In this document: positions 18,784-26,871 of the stretch, piece by piece
How the letters are laid out: each line of letters begins with the position of its first letter
Position numbering within the stretch: the first letter of the stretch is position 1
Assembly (NCBI RefSeq): GCF_022548875.1
Contig: NZ_JAKZEW010000011.1
Span: forward strand, 36,706 to 100,705
DNA length: 64,000 bases
Direction: 5' to 3'
Source of the DNA: Glycomyces sp. L485
GTDB taxonomy: Bacteria > Actinomycetota > Actinomycetes > Mycobacteriales > Micromonosporaceae
The notes under the pieces: model-generated
Told to the model about the DNA's origin: nothing
What the model saw: only the letters and a program-made list of their open reading frames with translations
The model's database searches: none
Program-made: the position numbers and the translations under genes

Positions 18784-19823
18784 ACGAACTCGCCACCCTC
18801 CTCGCCGATGTCGAACCCGTCGACGACCGCTTCGCCCTCCTGGCCGCCGAACGCCACAACGGACTCGCCAAACCCCAGGGGAGCCTCGGCCGCCTCGAAG
18901 CCCTCGGAGCGCGTCTGGCCGCCGTCGCCCGCGCCTGCCCGCCGCCCGCCGTCGAGGACCCCGCCCTGGTCATCGCCGCCGGCGACCACGGCGTCCACGC
19001 CCAAGGCGTCAGCCCGTGGCCGCAGGAGATCACCACCATGATGGTCGAGAACTTCTGCGCCGGACGAGCCAGCGCCAACGCCATCGCCGCAGCCTGCGGC
19101 GCGCGCGTCGCCGTCCTCGACGCCGGCGTCGCCAAGCCGCCCGCCGACCACCCCGCGCTCAGCGCCGCCGGGATCCGGGGCGGCACCCGCGACCTCAGTG
19201 TCGAACCGGCCATGACCGAAGCGGAATGCACCGCCGCGCTGCTCGCCGGAGCCGAGCTCGCGGGCCGCATGATCGACACCGGCGCTGACCTGATCATCTT
19301 GGGCGACATGGGCATCGCCAACACGACCCCCTCGGCGGCGCTGATAGCCGCGTTCACCGGCGAACCCGCCGACCGGGTCACCGGGCGCGGCACCGGCATC
19401 GACGACCGGACCCTGGAGGTCAAGATCGCCGTGGTCGCCGCCGCCCTCGCCCGCCACGGAGCCGACCGCGACCCGCTGCGCACCCTCGCCTCCCTCGGAG
19501 GGCTCGAACACGCCGCCCTAGCCGGCGTGGCGCTCGCCGCCGCCGCGCGGCGCACACCGGTCCTGGTCGACGGGGTCAACACCGTCGCCGCCGCGCTGGC
19601 GGCCGCCGCCTTGCGCCCCGAAGCGACCGGTTACCTCATCGCCGGCCACCGCTCGGTCGAGCCCGGCGCGTCCGCCGGACTCGCCCATCTCGGGCTCGAA
19701 CCGCTGCTCGATCTCGAACTGCGACTGGGCGAAGGTACGGGCGCGCTCCTCGCGGTCCCGCTGGTCCGCAGCGCGGCCGCGGTGCTGCGGAGTGTCGCCG
19801 GGCTCGACGAGCTCGGGACCTGA
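18780..19823 (+). CDS. cobT: Nicotinate-nucleotide:dimethylbenzimidazole phosphoribosyltransferase CobT
   Basis: 347 residues. It activates the lower ligand by making alpha-ribazole phosphate. Conserved parts are 'LAKPQGSLGRLE', 'AAGDHGVHAQGVSPWPQEIT', 'GDMGIANTT' and the C-terminal 'SVEPGASAGLAHLGLEPLLDLELR', which contains the family's catalytic glutamate region. Four-base overlap with the CobU-CobC gene; one-base overlap with cobS (TGATG). No BluB is nearby, so the source of dimethylbenzimidazole is not encoded here. Confidence 0.96.
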   Translation: MNELATLLADVEPVDDRFALLAAERHNGLAKPQGSLGRLEALGARLAAVARACPPPAVEDPALVIAAGDHGVHAQGVSPWPQEITTMMVENFCAGRASANAIAAACGARVAVLDAGVAKPPADHPALSAAGIRGGTRDLSVEPAMTEAECTAALLAGAELAGRMIDTGADLIILGDMGIANTTPSAALIAAFTGEPADRVTGRGTGIDDRTLEVKIAVVAAALARHGADRDPLRTLASLGGLEHAALAGVALAAAARRTPVLVDGVNTVAAALAAAALRPEATGYLIAGHRSVEPGASAGLAHLGLEPLLDLELRLGEGTGALLAVPLVRSAAAVLRSVAGLDELGT

Positions 19824-20557
19824 TGCGGGCGGTGTGCGACGCGCTGGGCTTCCTGACCGTCCTGCCGGTCCGGGGCCGGTGGCCGCTCACCGGTACAGCC
19901 GTCGCGGCCTTTCCACTGGCCGGCCTGGTCGTCGGTCTCGCCTGGGCCGGGGCGGCCTGGGCGGGCTTCCACATCGGAGGACCACTAGTGGCGGCGGCCC
20001 TGGTGCTCGCGGTCGACTTCGCGCTGACCGGCGGCCTCCACCTGGACGGCGTGGCCGACACCGCCGACGGGCTGGCGAGCCACCGCCCTCCCGACCGGGT
20101 GGCCGAGGTCATGAAGGACCCGCGTGTCGGCGCTGTGGGGGCTGCCGCCCTGGTGGTCACCCTCCTGCTCCGCTTCGCATTGCTGGGCTCGATCGCCGGT
20201 TCCGTCGGCGCCTGGCCACTATTGGCCCTCGCCCCGGTCGTCGGTCGCCTGTCCCTGGTCTGGCAGCTGCGGGCGAACCGGCCTCGGGAGGGTTCCTTGG
20301 CCGCGGGCCCGGCCGCGGCCGCGACTCGCGGCGCGCTCATCGTCGCGGCGCTGTGGACCGCTGCTCTGGCCGCCGTGATCGGCTTCGTCGGCGATCGGGG
20401 CTGGGTGGTCGGCCTCGCCGCCGCGGCGGCGGGCCTCGCCGTCGCGCTGACGGCCTCTCGCCGCTGGCGCCGCCGTCTGGGCACGGGCGGCGACACGATA
20501 GGAGCCGGAGGCGTGCTTGCAGAGACGACGGCTCTGGCCGTCCTGGCGGCCTCTTGA
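19823..20557 (+). CDS. cobS: Adenosylcobinamide-GDP ribazoletransferase CobS (CobV)
   Basis: 244 residues, a polytopic membrane protein with six or so hydrophobic segments. It joins GDP-cobinamide to alpha-ribazole (phosphate), finishing adenosylcobalamin. The catalytic acidic stretch 'GGLHLDGVADTADGL' followed by 'RVAEVMKDPRVGAVG' is diagnostic. It is the last gene of the operon: the convergent VOC gene ends only three bases away, leaving no room for a dedicated terminator. Confidence 0.94.
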   Translation: MRAVCDALGFLTVLPVRGRWPLTGTAVAAFPLAGLVVGLAWAGAAWAGFHIGGPLVAAALVLAVDFALTGGLHLDGVADTADGLASHRPPDRVAEVMKDPRVGAVGAAALVVTLLLRFALLGSIAGSVGAWPLLALAPVVGRLSLVWQLRANRPREGSLAAGPAAAATRGALIVAALWTAALAAVIGFVGDRGWVVGLAAAAAGLAVALTASRRWRRRLGTGGDTIGAGGVLAETTALAVLAAS

Positions 20558-20560
20558 CCA

Positions 20561-20947
20561 CTAGGTGGGCCAGCCGCCGTATGGGACGGTGATCAGTTCG
20601 AGATTGTGTCCGCTGGGGTCGAGGAAGTACACCCCGCGGCCGCCGTCGTTGCGGTTGATCTCGCCTTCCCTGTCGTGACCGGGGTCGGCCCAGTAGGTCA
20701 GGCCCCTGGCCTGGATCTTGGCGAAGGCCGCGTCGAACTCCTCCTCCGCGACGAGGAAGGCGTAGTGCTGCGGCTTGATGTCGTCCCTCAGCGCGTTCGC
20801 GAAGTCGAGGCCGACCCCGTTGGCGGTGGTGACCTGGACGAACGGCCCGAGCCTCGTGGTGGCGAGCCCGAGCATGTCGGCCAGGAACTCGGCCGAGTCC
20901 TGCTTGTCCTCGGCGAGGACGATGGTGTGGTTCAACTCGACGGTCAT
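20561..20947 (-). CDS. VOC (glyoxalase/bleomycin-resistance fold) family protein
   Basis: 128 residues beginning 'MTVELNHTIV'. Two beta-alpha-beta-beta-beta modules with the usual metal-ligand positions: the histidine in 'LNHTI', 'QHYAFLV' and the glutamate in 'GHNLELITV'. Substrate unknown; family members include glyoxalases, dioxygenases and antibiotic-binding proteins. The ATG has a GCGAGGAAC ribosome site. Unrelated sequence upstream in the same frame belongs to the decayed ROK gene. Convergent with cobS. Confidence 0.85.
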   Translation of the reverse strand: MTVELNHTIVLAEDKQDSAEFLADMLGLATTRLGPFVQVTTANGVGLDFANALRDDIKPQHYAFLVAEEEFDAAFAKIQARGLTYWADPGHDREGEINRNDGGRGVYFLDPSGHNLELITVPYGGWPT

Positions 20948-20999
20948 GCTGTTCCTCGCAATCGAGACGCCTTCGTACTCCAGAGGCGTACCCGCCCCG

Positions 21000-21393
21000 C
21001 GGCGTCGGACACGTCGGCTTCGGAAGTCCTCAGCTCCGCTGCTGGGGAAGCGAGCCGGGCGGCCGGGCGGCGGCGGTGTCGATGAAGGGCGCCCAGGCCA
21101 GGCCGTCGGTCCTGATGTCCAGGCCCAGCCCAGCGGGCGCCCGCGCTTGGAAGACGTCAGGCCCACGCGGGGGGCGCCCGGCCCGGCCGTCGCGGGCCGC
21201 ACCGGTCTCGGCGACGAGCCGGCCGGCGATGAGCTCCTCGAAGTTCCGGGCGCGTCAGACCGGTCGCCGAGGCGAGCTCGGTGCGGGAGATCGGCTCGCC
21301 GGCAGCGAGGACGTGCCGAAAGGCCGGCTCGACGTTCAGCTCGCGCAGGCGTTCTTGCCGGGCGGGTCGTCCGGGTCCGCCGGTGGCGTTCAT
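21000..21393 (-). pseudogene. ROK-family transcriptional repressor, frameshifted N-terminal remnant
   Basis: On the - strand a start at 21393 gives a winged-helix opening: 'RQERLRELNVEPAFRHVL' followed by 'ISRTELASATGLTRP', as in XylR/NagC-type ROK repressors. Near 21250 the match jumps to another frame ('NFEELIAGRLVAETG', then 'DGRAGRP') and near 21170 to a third ('RVGLT'). At least two frameshifts plus loss of the whole sugar-kinase half make it non-functional. ROK repressors usually control sugar loci, which fits the GH43 gene immediately upstream on the same strand. The 3' limit is approximate. Confidence 0.72.
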
Positions 21394-21454
21394 GCCGCCT
21401 CGGCGACCGGGCGGCCGTCCAGGCGCAAGTGGAGCCTCCGGGGCTGCGACCAAG

Positions 21455-23008
21455 TCATCGATGATCAGATTCGCGTCCGTCGGTGACGCGCATGGAGTCG
21501 AACTCGGCCGTGCCGCTGCCCGGCGCGGCGATTGCGGCGAACAGACCGAGAGTCGCGCCGACCCATCTGCCGGCGGTGGCCCCGAACGGCTTGCCGACGG
21601 GGCGCAGTTCCTCGCCGGCGAGCGCGGCGAGGAACCGGCACCGGCCGCTCGGGTCGACGTCCACGCCGATGGTGACCGGCATGGTCGTGCCATTCGCGCG
21701 CAACGGGACCCATGTCGTGGGTGCGGTGTCTCGTTCGGGCTCGTCGACCTCTGCCGTCCGGCACACCAGGACGGCGCCGTCCGCCAGGTTCTCCAGGCCG
21801 ATCCAGGCGTAGCTGTCGCCGACGACTGCCAGTCCCGCCCGCGCGCGGGCTTCGGCTCCGATCAGGCGCACCGTCGTGACGGCGCGGAAGCGGTCGGAGG
21901 GGAGCCGCTGGCCCAGCAGGTTCGGGATCTGTCGCAGGTCTCCGGAGGCGGTCGGCGTGCAGCGCAGCCGCAGTCCCCGCTCCGGGTCGAGTTCGTGCCA
22001 GTCCGGGTTCGGGTTGGCCTGCCACGTCCACTGCGGACCGAGGTCGGGACCGGTGAAGTCGTCGCTCACCGCGGGGGCGGCCGGCTTCTCGGAGGTCGCG
22101 ATGCCCGGCTTGGGGTGCGAGGCGACCGGCCGGCCGGCGGGAGCGCCGATCTCGGGCCAGTCGTCGGCGTTCCAGCGCATGTGCTGGAGGTGCACGACGC
22201 GCCCGAACGGCCCCTTGTCCTGGAAGTGCAGGAACCAGTCTTCTCCATCCGAAGTGGCCACCCAGGCTCCCTGGTGCGGCCCGTTGACGTCGGTGTCGCC
22301 CTGCTCCAGGACGATGCGGCCCTCATACGGCCCGAACGGGTGCCGGGACCGGAACGCCGACTGCCAGCCGTCGCTCACCCCGCCGGCCGGGGCGAAGATC
22401 CAGTACCAGCCGCCCCGCCGGTAGAACTTGGGCCCTTCGAGCGTCCGGTACCCGGGCAGGGCGTCGCCGTCGACGGCATGGCGTCCCTCGTCCAGCAGCG
22501 CGGACGCGTCGGGGCTCATCCGGTGGACGGTGAGCTTGTTGTTGAACCCGGCGCGGCTCTTGGCCCAGGCGTGCACGAGATACGCCGTCCCGTCGTCGTC
22601 CCACAGCGGACACGGGTCGATGAGACCGCGTCCGGCCTTGAGCAGTTGCGGGCGTGACCACGGCCCGGCGGGGTCCTCGGCGGTGACGACGAAGAGGCCG
22701 CGGTCCGGGTCGGGGTAGAAGATCCGGAACCGGCCCGCGTGGTGGCGGACGGCCGGCGCCCACACCCCGCAGCCGCGCTGCGGGGTCCGGAACTCGTCCT
22801 CCGGTTCCAGGCGTGGCAGCGCGTGGCCGATGATCGACCAGTTGACCAGGTTCCGGCTGTGGAGAACCGGGAGTCCTGGCACCCGGTGGAAGCTGGAGGC
22901 GACGAGGTAGAAGTCGTCGCCGACGCGGACGGCATCGGGGTCGGACCAGTCCGCGTGCAGGACCGGGTTGCGGTAGGTGCCGTCGTCGGCGTGGTGCGGT
23001 CGGTTCAC
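21455..23008 (-). CDS. GH43 glycoside hydrolase (beta-xylosidase / alpha-L-arabinofuranosidase type)
   Basis: 517 residues, no signal peptide, so probably cytoplasmic. A five-bladed propeller (about 10-310) shows the GH43 triad: base D23 in 'WSDPDAVR', pKa-modulating D131 in 'IDPCPLWDDDG', acid E191 in 'LEGPKFY'. Residues about 325-510 form the beta-sandwich found C-terminal in many xylosidases ('DDFTGPDLGPQWTWQANP'). The GTG start has GAGGAG five bases upstream. It is the only intact gene of what looks like a xylan-oligosaccharide locus: a ROK regulator remnant follows it and the tail of an ABC permease precedes it. Exact substrate cannot be read from sequence. Confidence 0.9.
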   Translation of the reverse strand: MNRPHHADDGTYRNPVLHADWSDPDAVRVGDDFYLVASSFHRVPGLPVLHSRNLVNWSIIGHALPRLEPEDEFRTPQRGCGVWAPAVRHHAGRFRIFYPDPDRGLFVVTAEDPAGPWSRPQLLKAGRGLIDPCPLWDDDGTAYLVHAWAKSRAGFNNKLTVHRMSPDASALLDEGRHAVDGDALPGYRTLEGPKFYRRGGWYWIFAPAGGVSDGWQSAFRSRHPFGPYEGRIVLEQGDTDVNGPHQGAWVATSDGEDWFLHFQDKGPFGRVVHLQHMRWNADDWPEIGAPAGRPVASHPKPGIATSEKPAAPAVSDDFTGPDLGPQWTWQANPNPDWHELDPERGLRLRCTPTASGDLRQIPNLLGQRLPSDRFRAVTTVRLIGAEARARAGLAVVGDSYAWIGLENLADGAVLVCRTAEVDEPERDTAPTTWVPLRANGTTMPVTIGVDVDPSGRCRFLAALAGEELRPVGKPFGATAGRWVGATLGLFAAIAAPGSGTAEFDSMRVTDGRESDHR

Positions 23009-23032
23009 TGCGCTCCTCGACTTCCCTTGCGC

Positions 23033-23115
23033 CTATTCGAAACCAGTGGCGGCGATGCTCTTGACCAGGTACTTCTGTCGGGCGATGAAGAACCGCATGA
23101 TCGGGGCCGGCTCGA
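23033..23115 (-). pseudogene. C-terminal scrap of a sugar ABC transporter permease
   Basis: Just upstream of the GH43 gene on the same strand, about 25 codons read 'PIMRFFIARQKYLVKSIAATGFE' and a stop. This is the standard C-terminal end of MalG/CUT1-type permeases, where a final hydrophobic turn precedes a Q(R/K)-Y-L/F-V-(K/R)-x-I/L-x-x-T-G motif. Nothing permease-like precedes it, so the rest of the gene has been deleted. Short length limits certainty. Confidence 0.5.
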
Positions 23116-23373
23116 CGCCGCCGGTCTCTTCGCACGGCAGGCGCGCCGTTTCGGGTTGACGTCACCGCGGAGCGCTCGTGTGGGCATCGACGTGAGTCGA
23201 TGATCGCGGCCTAGGTTACGGCCGTGGCCGAAGCCATGTCAATCCATGAAACAAATATGCCGGAGGTTGTGGGACGCCATCGGCGCAGAGCCACTGTCAC
23301 CCGGCTGACTCGCATGATCGGCGGCCGCAGGGCTGTCTCGCGCCTCCCAGTCCGCGGCTCGACCGGGACCCGA

Positions 23374-23403
23374 TTGACAAAGTTTGGCTTGCCAACTTAG
23401 TCT
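23374..23403 (+). promoter_or_regulatory. Candidate cellulase promoter with operator between -35 and -10
   Basis: A perfect TTGACA (23374-23379) is followed after 18 bases by TAGTCT (23398-23403). The spacer holds an imperfect palindrome, AAGTTTGGCTTGCCAACTT (23380-23398), with core TGGC-TT-GCCA. A repressor bound there would block RNA polymerase. No cognate regulator gene is adjacent except the dead ROK gene. The 5' leader then contains a run of ten C residues (23443-23452). Confidence 0.5.
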
Positions 23404-23483
23404 TGTATCGACATTGTTCAATGGTGCCCTCCCTGGGTGCCACCCCCCCCCCTGAAGCAACGCACAACAAGTGGAGGAGCTCC

Positions 23484-25553
23484 ATGCTCAGAGCGATGCG
23501 ACGATCCCGAAGACGACTACTGCTCATTCTGGCGCCCGCGGTCGCCGTCCTGGCAGGCCTCGGGATCATTGCCCCCATGGCCGCCCAGGCCGCCGAGGGC
23601 TGCGAAGTGGACTACCAGGTCCAGAATGAGTGGCCGGGAGGCTTCTCCGCAAACGTCAACATCACCAACCTCGGCGACCCGATCGACGGATGGGAACTGG
23701 CCTGGATTTTCCCGTCCGACCAGCAGGTCACCCAGGCCTGGAGCGCCGACGTCGACACCTCGGGTTCCCAGACCACCGCCACGAACGTCGGATACAACGC
23801 CCAGATCGCCTCGAACGGCTCGACCTCGTTCGGCTTCAACGGCTCCTGGTCCGGCACCAACACCGATCCGACCGCGTTCACGCTCAACGGCGTCGAATGC
23901 ACCGGCGACATCGGCCAGCCCACGACCGCCCCGCCCACCACGACCCCGCCGCCGACCGGCGACGTGGACGCGGTCGAGACGGTCGCCGCGATGGAGCCCG
24001 GCTGGAACCTCGGCAACTCGCTCGACGCCGTCGGCGACGACGAGACCGCGTGGGGCAACCCGCGCATCACCCAGCAGCTCATCCAGAACGTCAAGGATCA
24101 GGGCTACAACAGCATCCGTATCCCGGTCACGTGGGACGACCACCAGGGCGGCGCACCGGACTACACCATCGACCCGGCATACCTCGACCGTGTCGAGGAG
24201 GTGGTCAACTGGGCGCTCGACGCAGACCTTTACGTGCTCATCAACATTCACCACGACTCGTGGATCTGGGCCGCGGACATGCAGAGCAACCGCACGGAGG
24301 TCCTCGACCGTTACGAGACGATCTGGACCGCGATGGCCGACCGTTTCCGCGACTCCTCGTCGAAGCTGCTGTTCGAGAGCATCAACGAGCCGCAGTTCAA
24401 CAACGTGGACGACGCGACCGCCTACGACCTGCTCGACGAGCTCAACATCGTGTTCCACCAGATCGTGCGCGACTCCGGCGGCAACAACGCCGACCGCGTG
24501 CTGGTCCTGCCGACGCTGCACACCAACGCAGAGCAGGAGCGACTCGACGCGCTGACCGAGACGATCGACGCGCTGAACGACCCGAACATCGCCGCGACCG
24601 TCCACTACTACGGGTTCTGGCCGTTCAGCGTCAACGTCGCCGGCTACACCACCTTCGACGAGGAGTCTCGCCAGGACATCGTCGACAACTTCGACCGGGT
24701 CCACAACGAGTTCACCGCCAACGGTGTCCCGGTCATCATCGGCGAATGGGGCCTGCTCGGATTCGACGCCCACACCGGCACGATCGAGCAGGGCGAGAAG
24801 CTCAAGTTCTTCGAGTTCGTCGGCTACTACGCCCAGCAGAAGGACCTCACCCTCCAAGTGTGGGACAACGGGCAGCACTTCGACCGGACCTCGTTCCAGT
24901 GGAGCGACCCGGAGCTGTTCGCCATGATGGAGGCGAGCTGGACGTCGCGTTCGGGCACCGCCTCGACCGACCAGGTGTTCGTCGAGAAGGCCGCCTTGAT
25001 CACCGATGAGACGGTCACGCTGAACCTGAACGGCGGCACCTTCCAGCGCCTGCTCCAGGGCGGCACCGAGTTGGAACAGGGCAGCGACTACACCGTGTCG
25101 GGCGATCAGCTGACGATCACGGCTTCGGCGCTGACCGGTCTCGTCGGCTCCCAGGAGTACGGCAACAACGCCGACCTGTACGTGGAGTTCTCACAGGGTG
25201 CCCCGTGGCGGATCAGCATCGTCTCCTACGACACGCCGATCCTCCAGAGCGTCTCGGGCTCGACGGACTCGTTCGCGATCCCGACGCAGTTCCGTGGCGA
25301 CCAGCTGGCAACGATGGAGGCGACGTACGTCAGCGGCGGCAACGCCGGACCGCACGACTGGACCTCCTACAAGGAGTTCGCCAGGGCGTTCCAGCCGGAC
25401 TACGACGTCGGCGAGATCGAGCTGACCTCCGACTTCTTCGACGCGGTCGACGACGGCCAGGAGGTGACGCTCACCTTCCACTTCTGGAGCGGTGAGACCG
25501 TCGCCTACACCGTCACCAAGTCCGGAAGCTCCGTGACCGGCTCCGCCGGTTAA
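23484..25553 (+). CDS. Secreted cellulase: CBM2 - GH5 - X2 module
   Basis: 689 residues. Signal peptide 1-37 (basic start, hydrophobic core, 'AQA' cut). CBM2 about 39-142 with the two flanking cysteines and exposed tryptophans; Pro/Thr linker 146-160; GH5 endoglucanase domain about 162-490 with 'GWNLGNSLD', 'INIHHD', acid/base E302 in 'ESINEP' and nucleophile E421 in 'IIGEWG'; then an X2-like immunoglobulin module and a further beta-rich C-terminal region (about 590-689). It should cut internal beta-1,4-glucan bonds outside the cell while held on cellulose. GTGGAGGAG precedes the ATG. Monocistronic, ended by a strong hairpin. Confidence 0.94.
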   Translation: MLRAMRRSRRRLLLILAPAVAVLAGLGIIAPMAAQAAEGCEVDYQVQNEWPGGFSANVNITNLGDPIDGWELAWIFPSDQQVTQAWSADVDTSGSQTTATNVGYNAQIASNGSTSFGFNGSWSGTNTDPTAFTLNGVECTGDIGQPTTAPPTTTPPPTGDVDAVETVAAMEPGWNLGNSLDAVGDDETAWGNPRITQQLIQNVKDQGYNSIRIPVTWDDHQGGAPDYTIDPAYLDRVEEVVNWALDADLYVLINIHHDSWIWAADMQSNRTEVLDRYETIWTAMADRFRDSSSKLLFESINEPQFNNVDDATAYDLLDELNIVFHQIVRDSGGNNADRVLVLPTLHTNAEQERLDALTETIDALNDPNIAATVHYYGFWPFSVNVAGYTTFDEESRQDIVDNFDRVHNEFTANGVPVIIGEWGLLGFDAHTGTIEQGEKLKFFEFVGYYAQQKDLTLQVWDNGQHFDRTSFQWSDPELFAMMEASWTSRSGTASTDQVFVEKAALITDETVTLNLNGGTFQRLLQGGTELEQGSDYTVSGDQLTITASALTGLVGSQEYGNNADLYVEFSQGAPWRISIVSYDTPILQSVSGSTDSFAIPTQFRGDQLATMEATYVSGGNAGPHDWTSYKEFARAFQPDYDVGEIELTSDFFDAVDDGQEVTLTFHFWSGETVAYTVTKSGSSVTGSAG

Positions 25554-25569
25554 GCGGTGATCGACGCGG

Positions 25570-25595
25570 GGGCCGGCAGGTTCGCCTGCCGGCCC
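25570..25595 (+). terminator. Rho-independent-type hairpin after the cellulase
   Basis: Perfect 11-base-pair stem (GGGCCGGCAGG with its complement) closed by a TTCG tetraloop, 17 bases after the stop codon. There is no U-tract, which is usual in high-GC actinobacteria. Confidence 0.85.
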
Positions 25596-25717
25596 TCACT
25601 CGTTCGGTCCGAGCCCCGTTCCGCGATCGACCTCGGCACCGCCCGTCGCCTGGAGGTCACCGTCCGGCGCCGAGCCGACGGGTAAGCTGGCCGCCGAGCT
25701 AAACAGAAGGAGCGGTC

Positions 25718-26722
25718 ATGTCGAACCTGAAGGCCCTGTTCATCGGCGGCAGCGGCAGAATCAGCACGTCCTGCGTCCGCGAGGCGGTGCGCCAGGGCAT
25801 CGAGGTGACCGTGCTGAACCGCGGGGCCGACAAGACCCGTGTGCTCCCCGAAGGCGTCACCCGCCTCACCGGCGACTCGAACGACCCGGAGTCGGTCCTC
25901 GCCGCGATCGGCGACGAGCACTACGACGCCGTCGTCAACTGGGTCAACTTCGTGCCCGAGCAGGTGCAGCGGGATATCGAAGTGTTCACCGGACGCTGCG
26001 GCCAGTACGTCTTCATCAGCTCCGCCTCCGCCTACCAGACCCCGCCGGCCCGCATGCCGGTCGTCGAGTCGACGCCGCTGAAGAACCCCTACTGGCAGTA
26101 CTCACGCGACAAGATCGCCTGCGAGGAACTGCTGGTCGAGGCGTACCGCAACGACGACTTCCCAATGACGATCGTGCGCCCCTCGCACACCTACGACGAG
26201 ACGATGCTTCCGTTCGACGGCGGCTGGACCGTCATCGAGCGCATGCGCGCGGGCAGGCCTGTCGTCGTCCCCGGCGACGGCACCACACTGTGGACCATCA
26301 CGCACAGCCGCGACTTCGCCGTCGGCTTCACCGGACTGCTCGGCAAGGAGGCCGCGATCGGAGAGCCCTTCCACATCACCGGCGATGAGGCCCCGACGTG
26401 GAACCAGATCTACCGCCGGCTGGCCGAAGCCGCCGGCGTCCCCGATCCCGAGCTCGTCCACGTCGCCTCCGACGCGATCGCCGCCGCGGACCCCGACTGG
26501 GGCGCCGGTCTCCTCGGCGACAAGGCGCACACGATGATCTTCGACAACACCAAGATCAAGACGCTCGTCCCCGAGTTCGGCCGGTCGACCACGCCGTTCA
26601 AGGAAGGCGCTCGCGAGGTCGTCGCCTGGTACGACGCCCACCCCGAGCATAAGGTCGTGGTCCCGGAGGTCGACGCTCTCATGGACCGCCTGGCCGCGGC
26701 CTACGCACCGAGGGCGCTCTAG
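25718..26722 (+). CDS. NAD-dependent epimerase/dehydratase family protein
   Basis: 334 residues, extended short-chain dehydrogenase fold. The nucleotide loop reads 'FIGGSGRIS' (usual GGTGFIG), the active-site serine is in 'ISSASAYQ' and the Y-x3-K pair in 'YSRDKIAC'. The best general resemblance is to the atypical SDR group that includes chloroplast RNA-binding CSP41-like proteins and NAD(P)-sugar reductases; substrate unknown. ATG with AGAAGGAG upstream. It stands alone; its TAG stop is formed at the edge of the MITE-like element that follows. Confidence 0.85.
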   Translation: MSNLKALFIGGSGRISTSCVREAVRQGIEVTVLNRGADKTRVLPEGVTRLTGDSNDPESVLAAIGDEHYDAVVNWVNFVPEQVQRDIEVFTGRCGQYVFISSASAYQTPPARMPVVESTPLKNPYWQYSRDKIACEELLVEAYRNDDFPMTIVRPSHTYDETMLPFDGGWTVIERMRAGRPVVVPGDGTTLWTITHSRDFAVGFTGLLGKEAAIGEPFHITGDEAPTWNQIYRRLAEAAGVPDPELVHVASDAIAAADPDWGAGLLGDKAHTMIFDNTKIKTLVPEFGRSTTPFKEGAREVVAWYDAHPEHKVVVPEVDALMDRLAAAYAPRAL

Positions 26723-26871
26723 GCCGTGTCTGATGACCCCGACCTGGCCGTATCCGGACCATTCGCCCGCTCGCTGCGTTGTCAGGCAGCCCGGTCACAA
26801 CCCCGGTAGCCGGACTGCGAGCGAACAAACGGCCTCGGATTCGACCTCGCCCGGAGTCATCACACACGGCC
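26722..26871. mobile_element. MITE-like element, 150 bp, TA-flanked, with ~15-bp inverted termini
   Basis: Left end GGCCGTGTCTGATGAC and right end GTCATCACACACGGCC are inverted repeats with one mismatch; weaker inverted similarity continues inward for about 40 bases on each side. The block is flanked by TA on both sides (26720-26721 and 26872-26873), the target duplication expected of IS630/Tc1-mariner or some IS5 elements. It contains no open frame of note. It lies exactly between two convergent genes, and both TAG stop codons include the flanking TA. Alternative: a long-range bidirectional terminator, which I think less likely because the loop is about 118 bases. Confidence 0.6.

Noticed and set aside
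7875..20560. Internal cobalamin riboswitch or terminator in the cob operon
   Set aside because: Intergenic space is essentially absent, so there is no room for one.
26722..26871. Small RNA or simple bidirectional terminator between the epimerase and S66 genes
   Set aside because: Inverted ends about 118 bases apart with TA flanks fit a transposon better; the terminator reading is kept only as a secondary effect.
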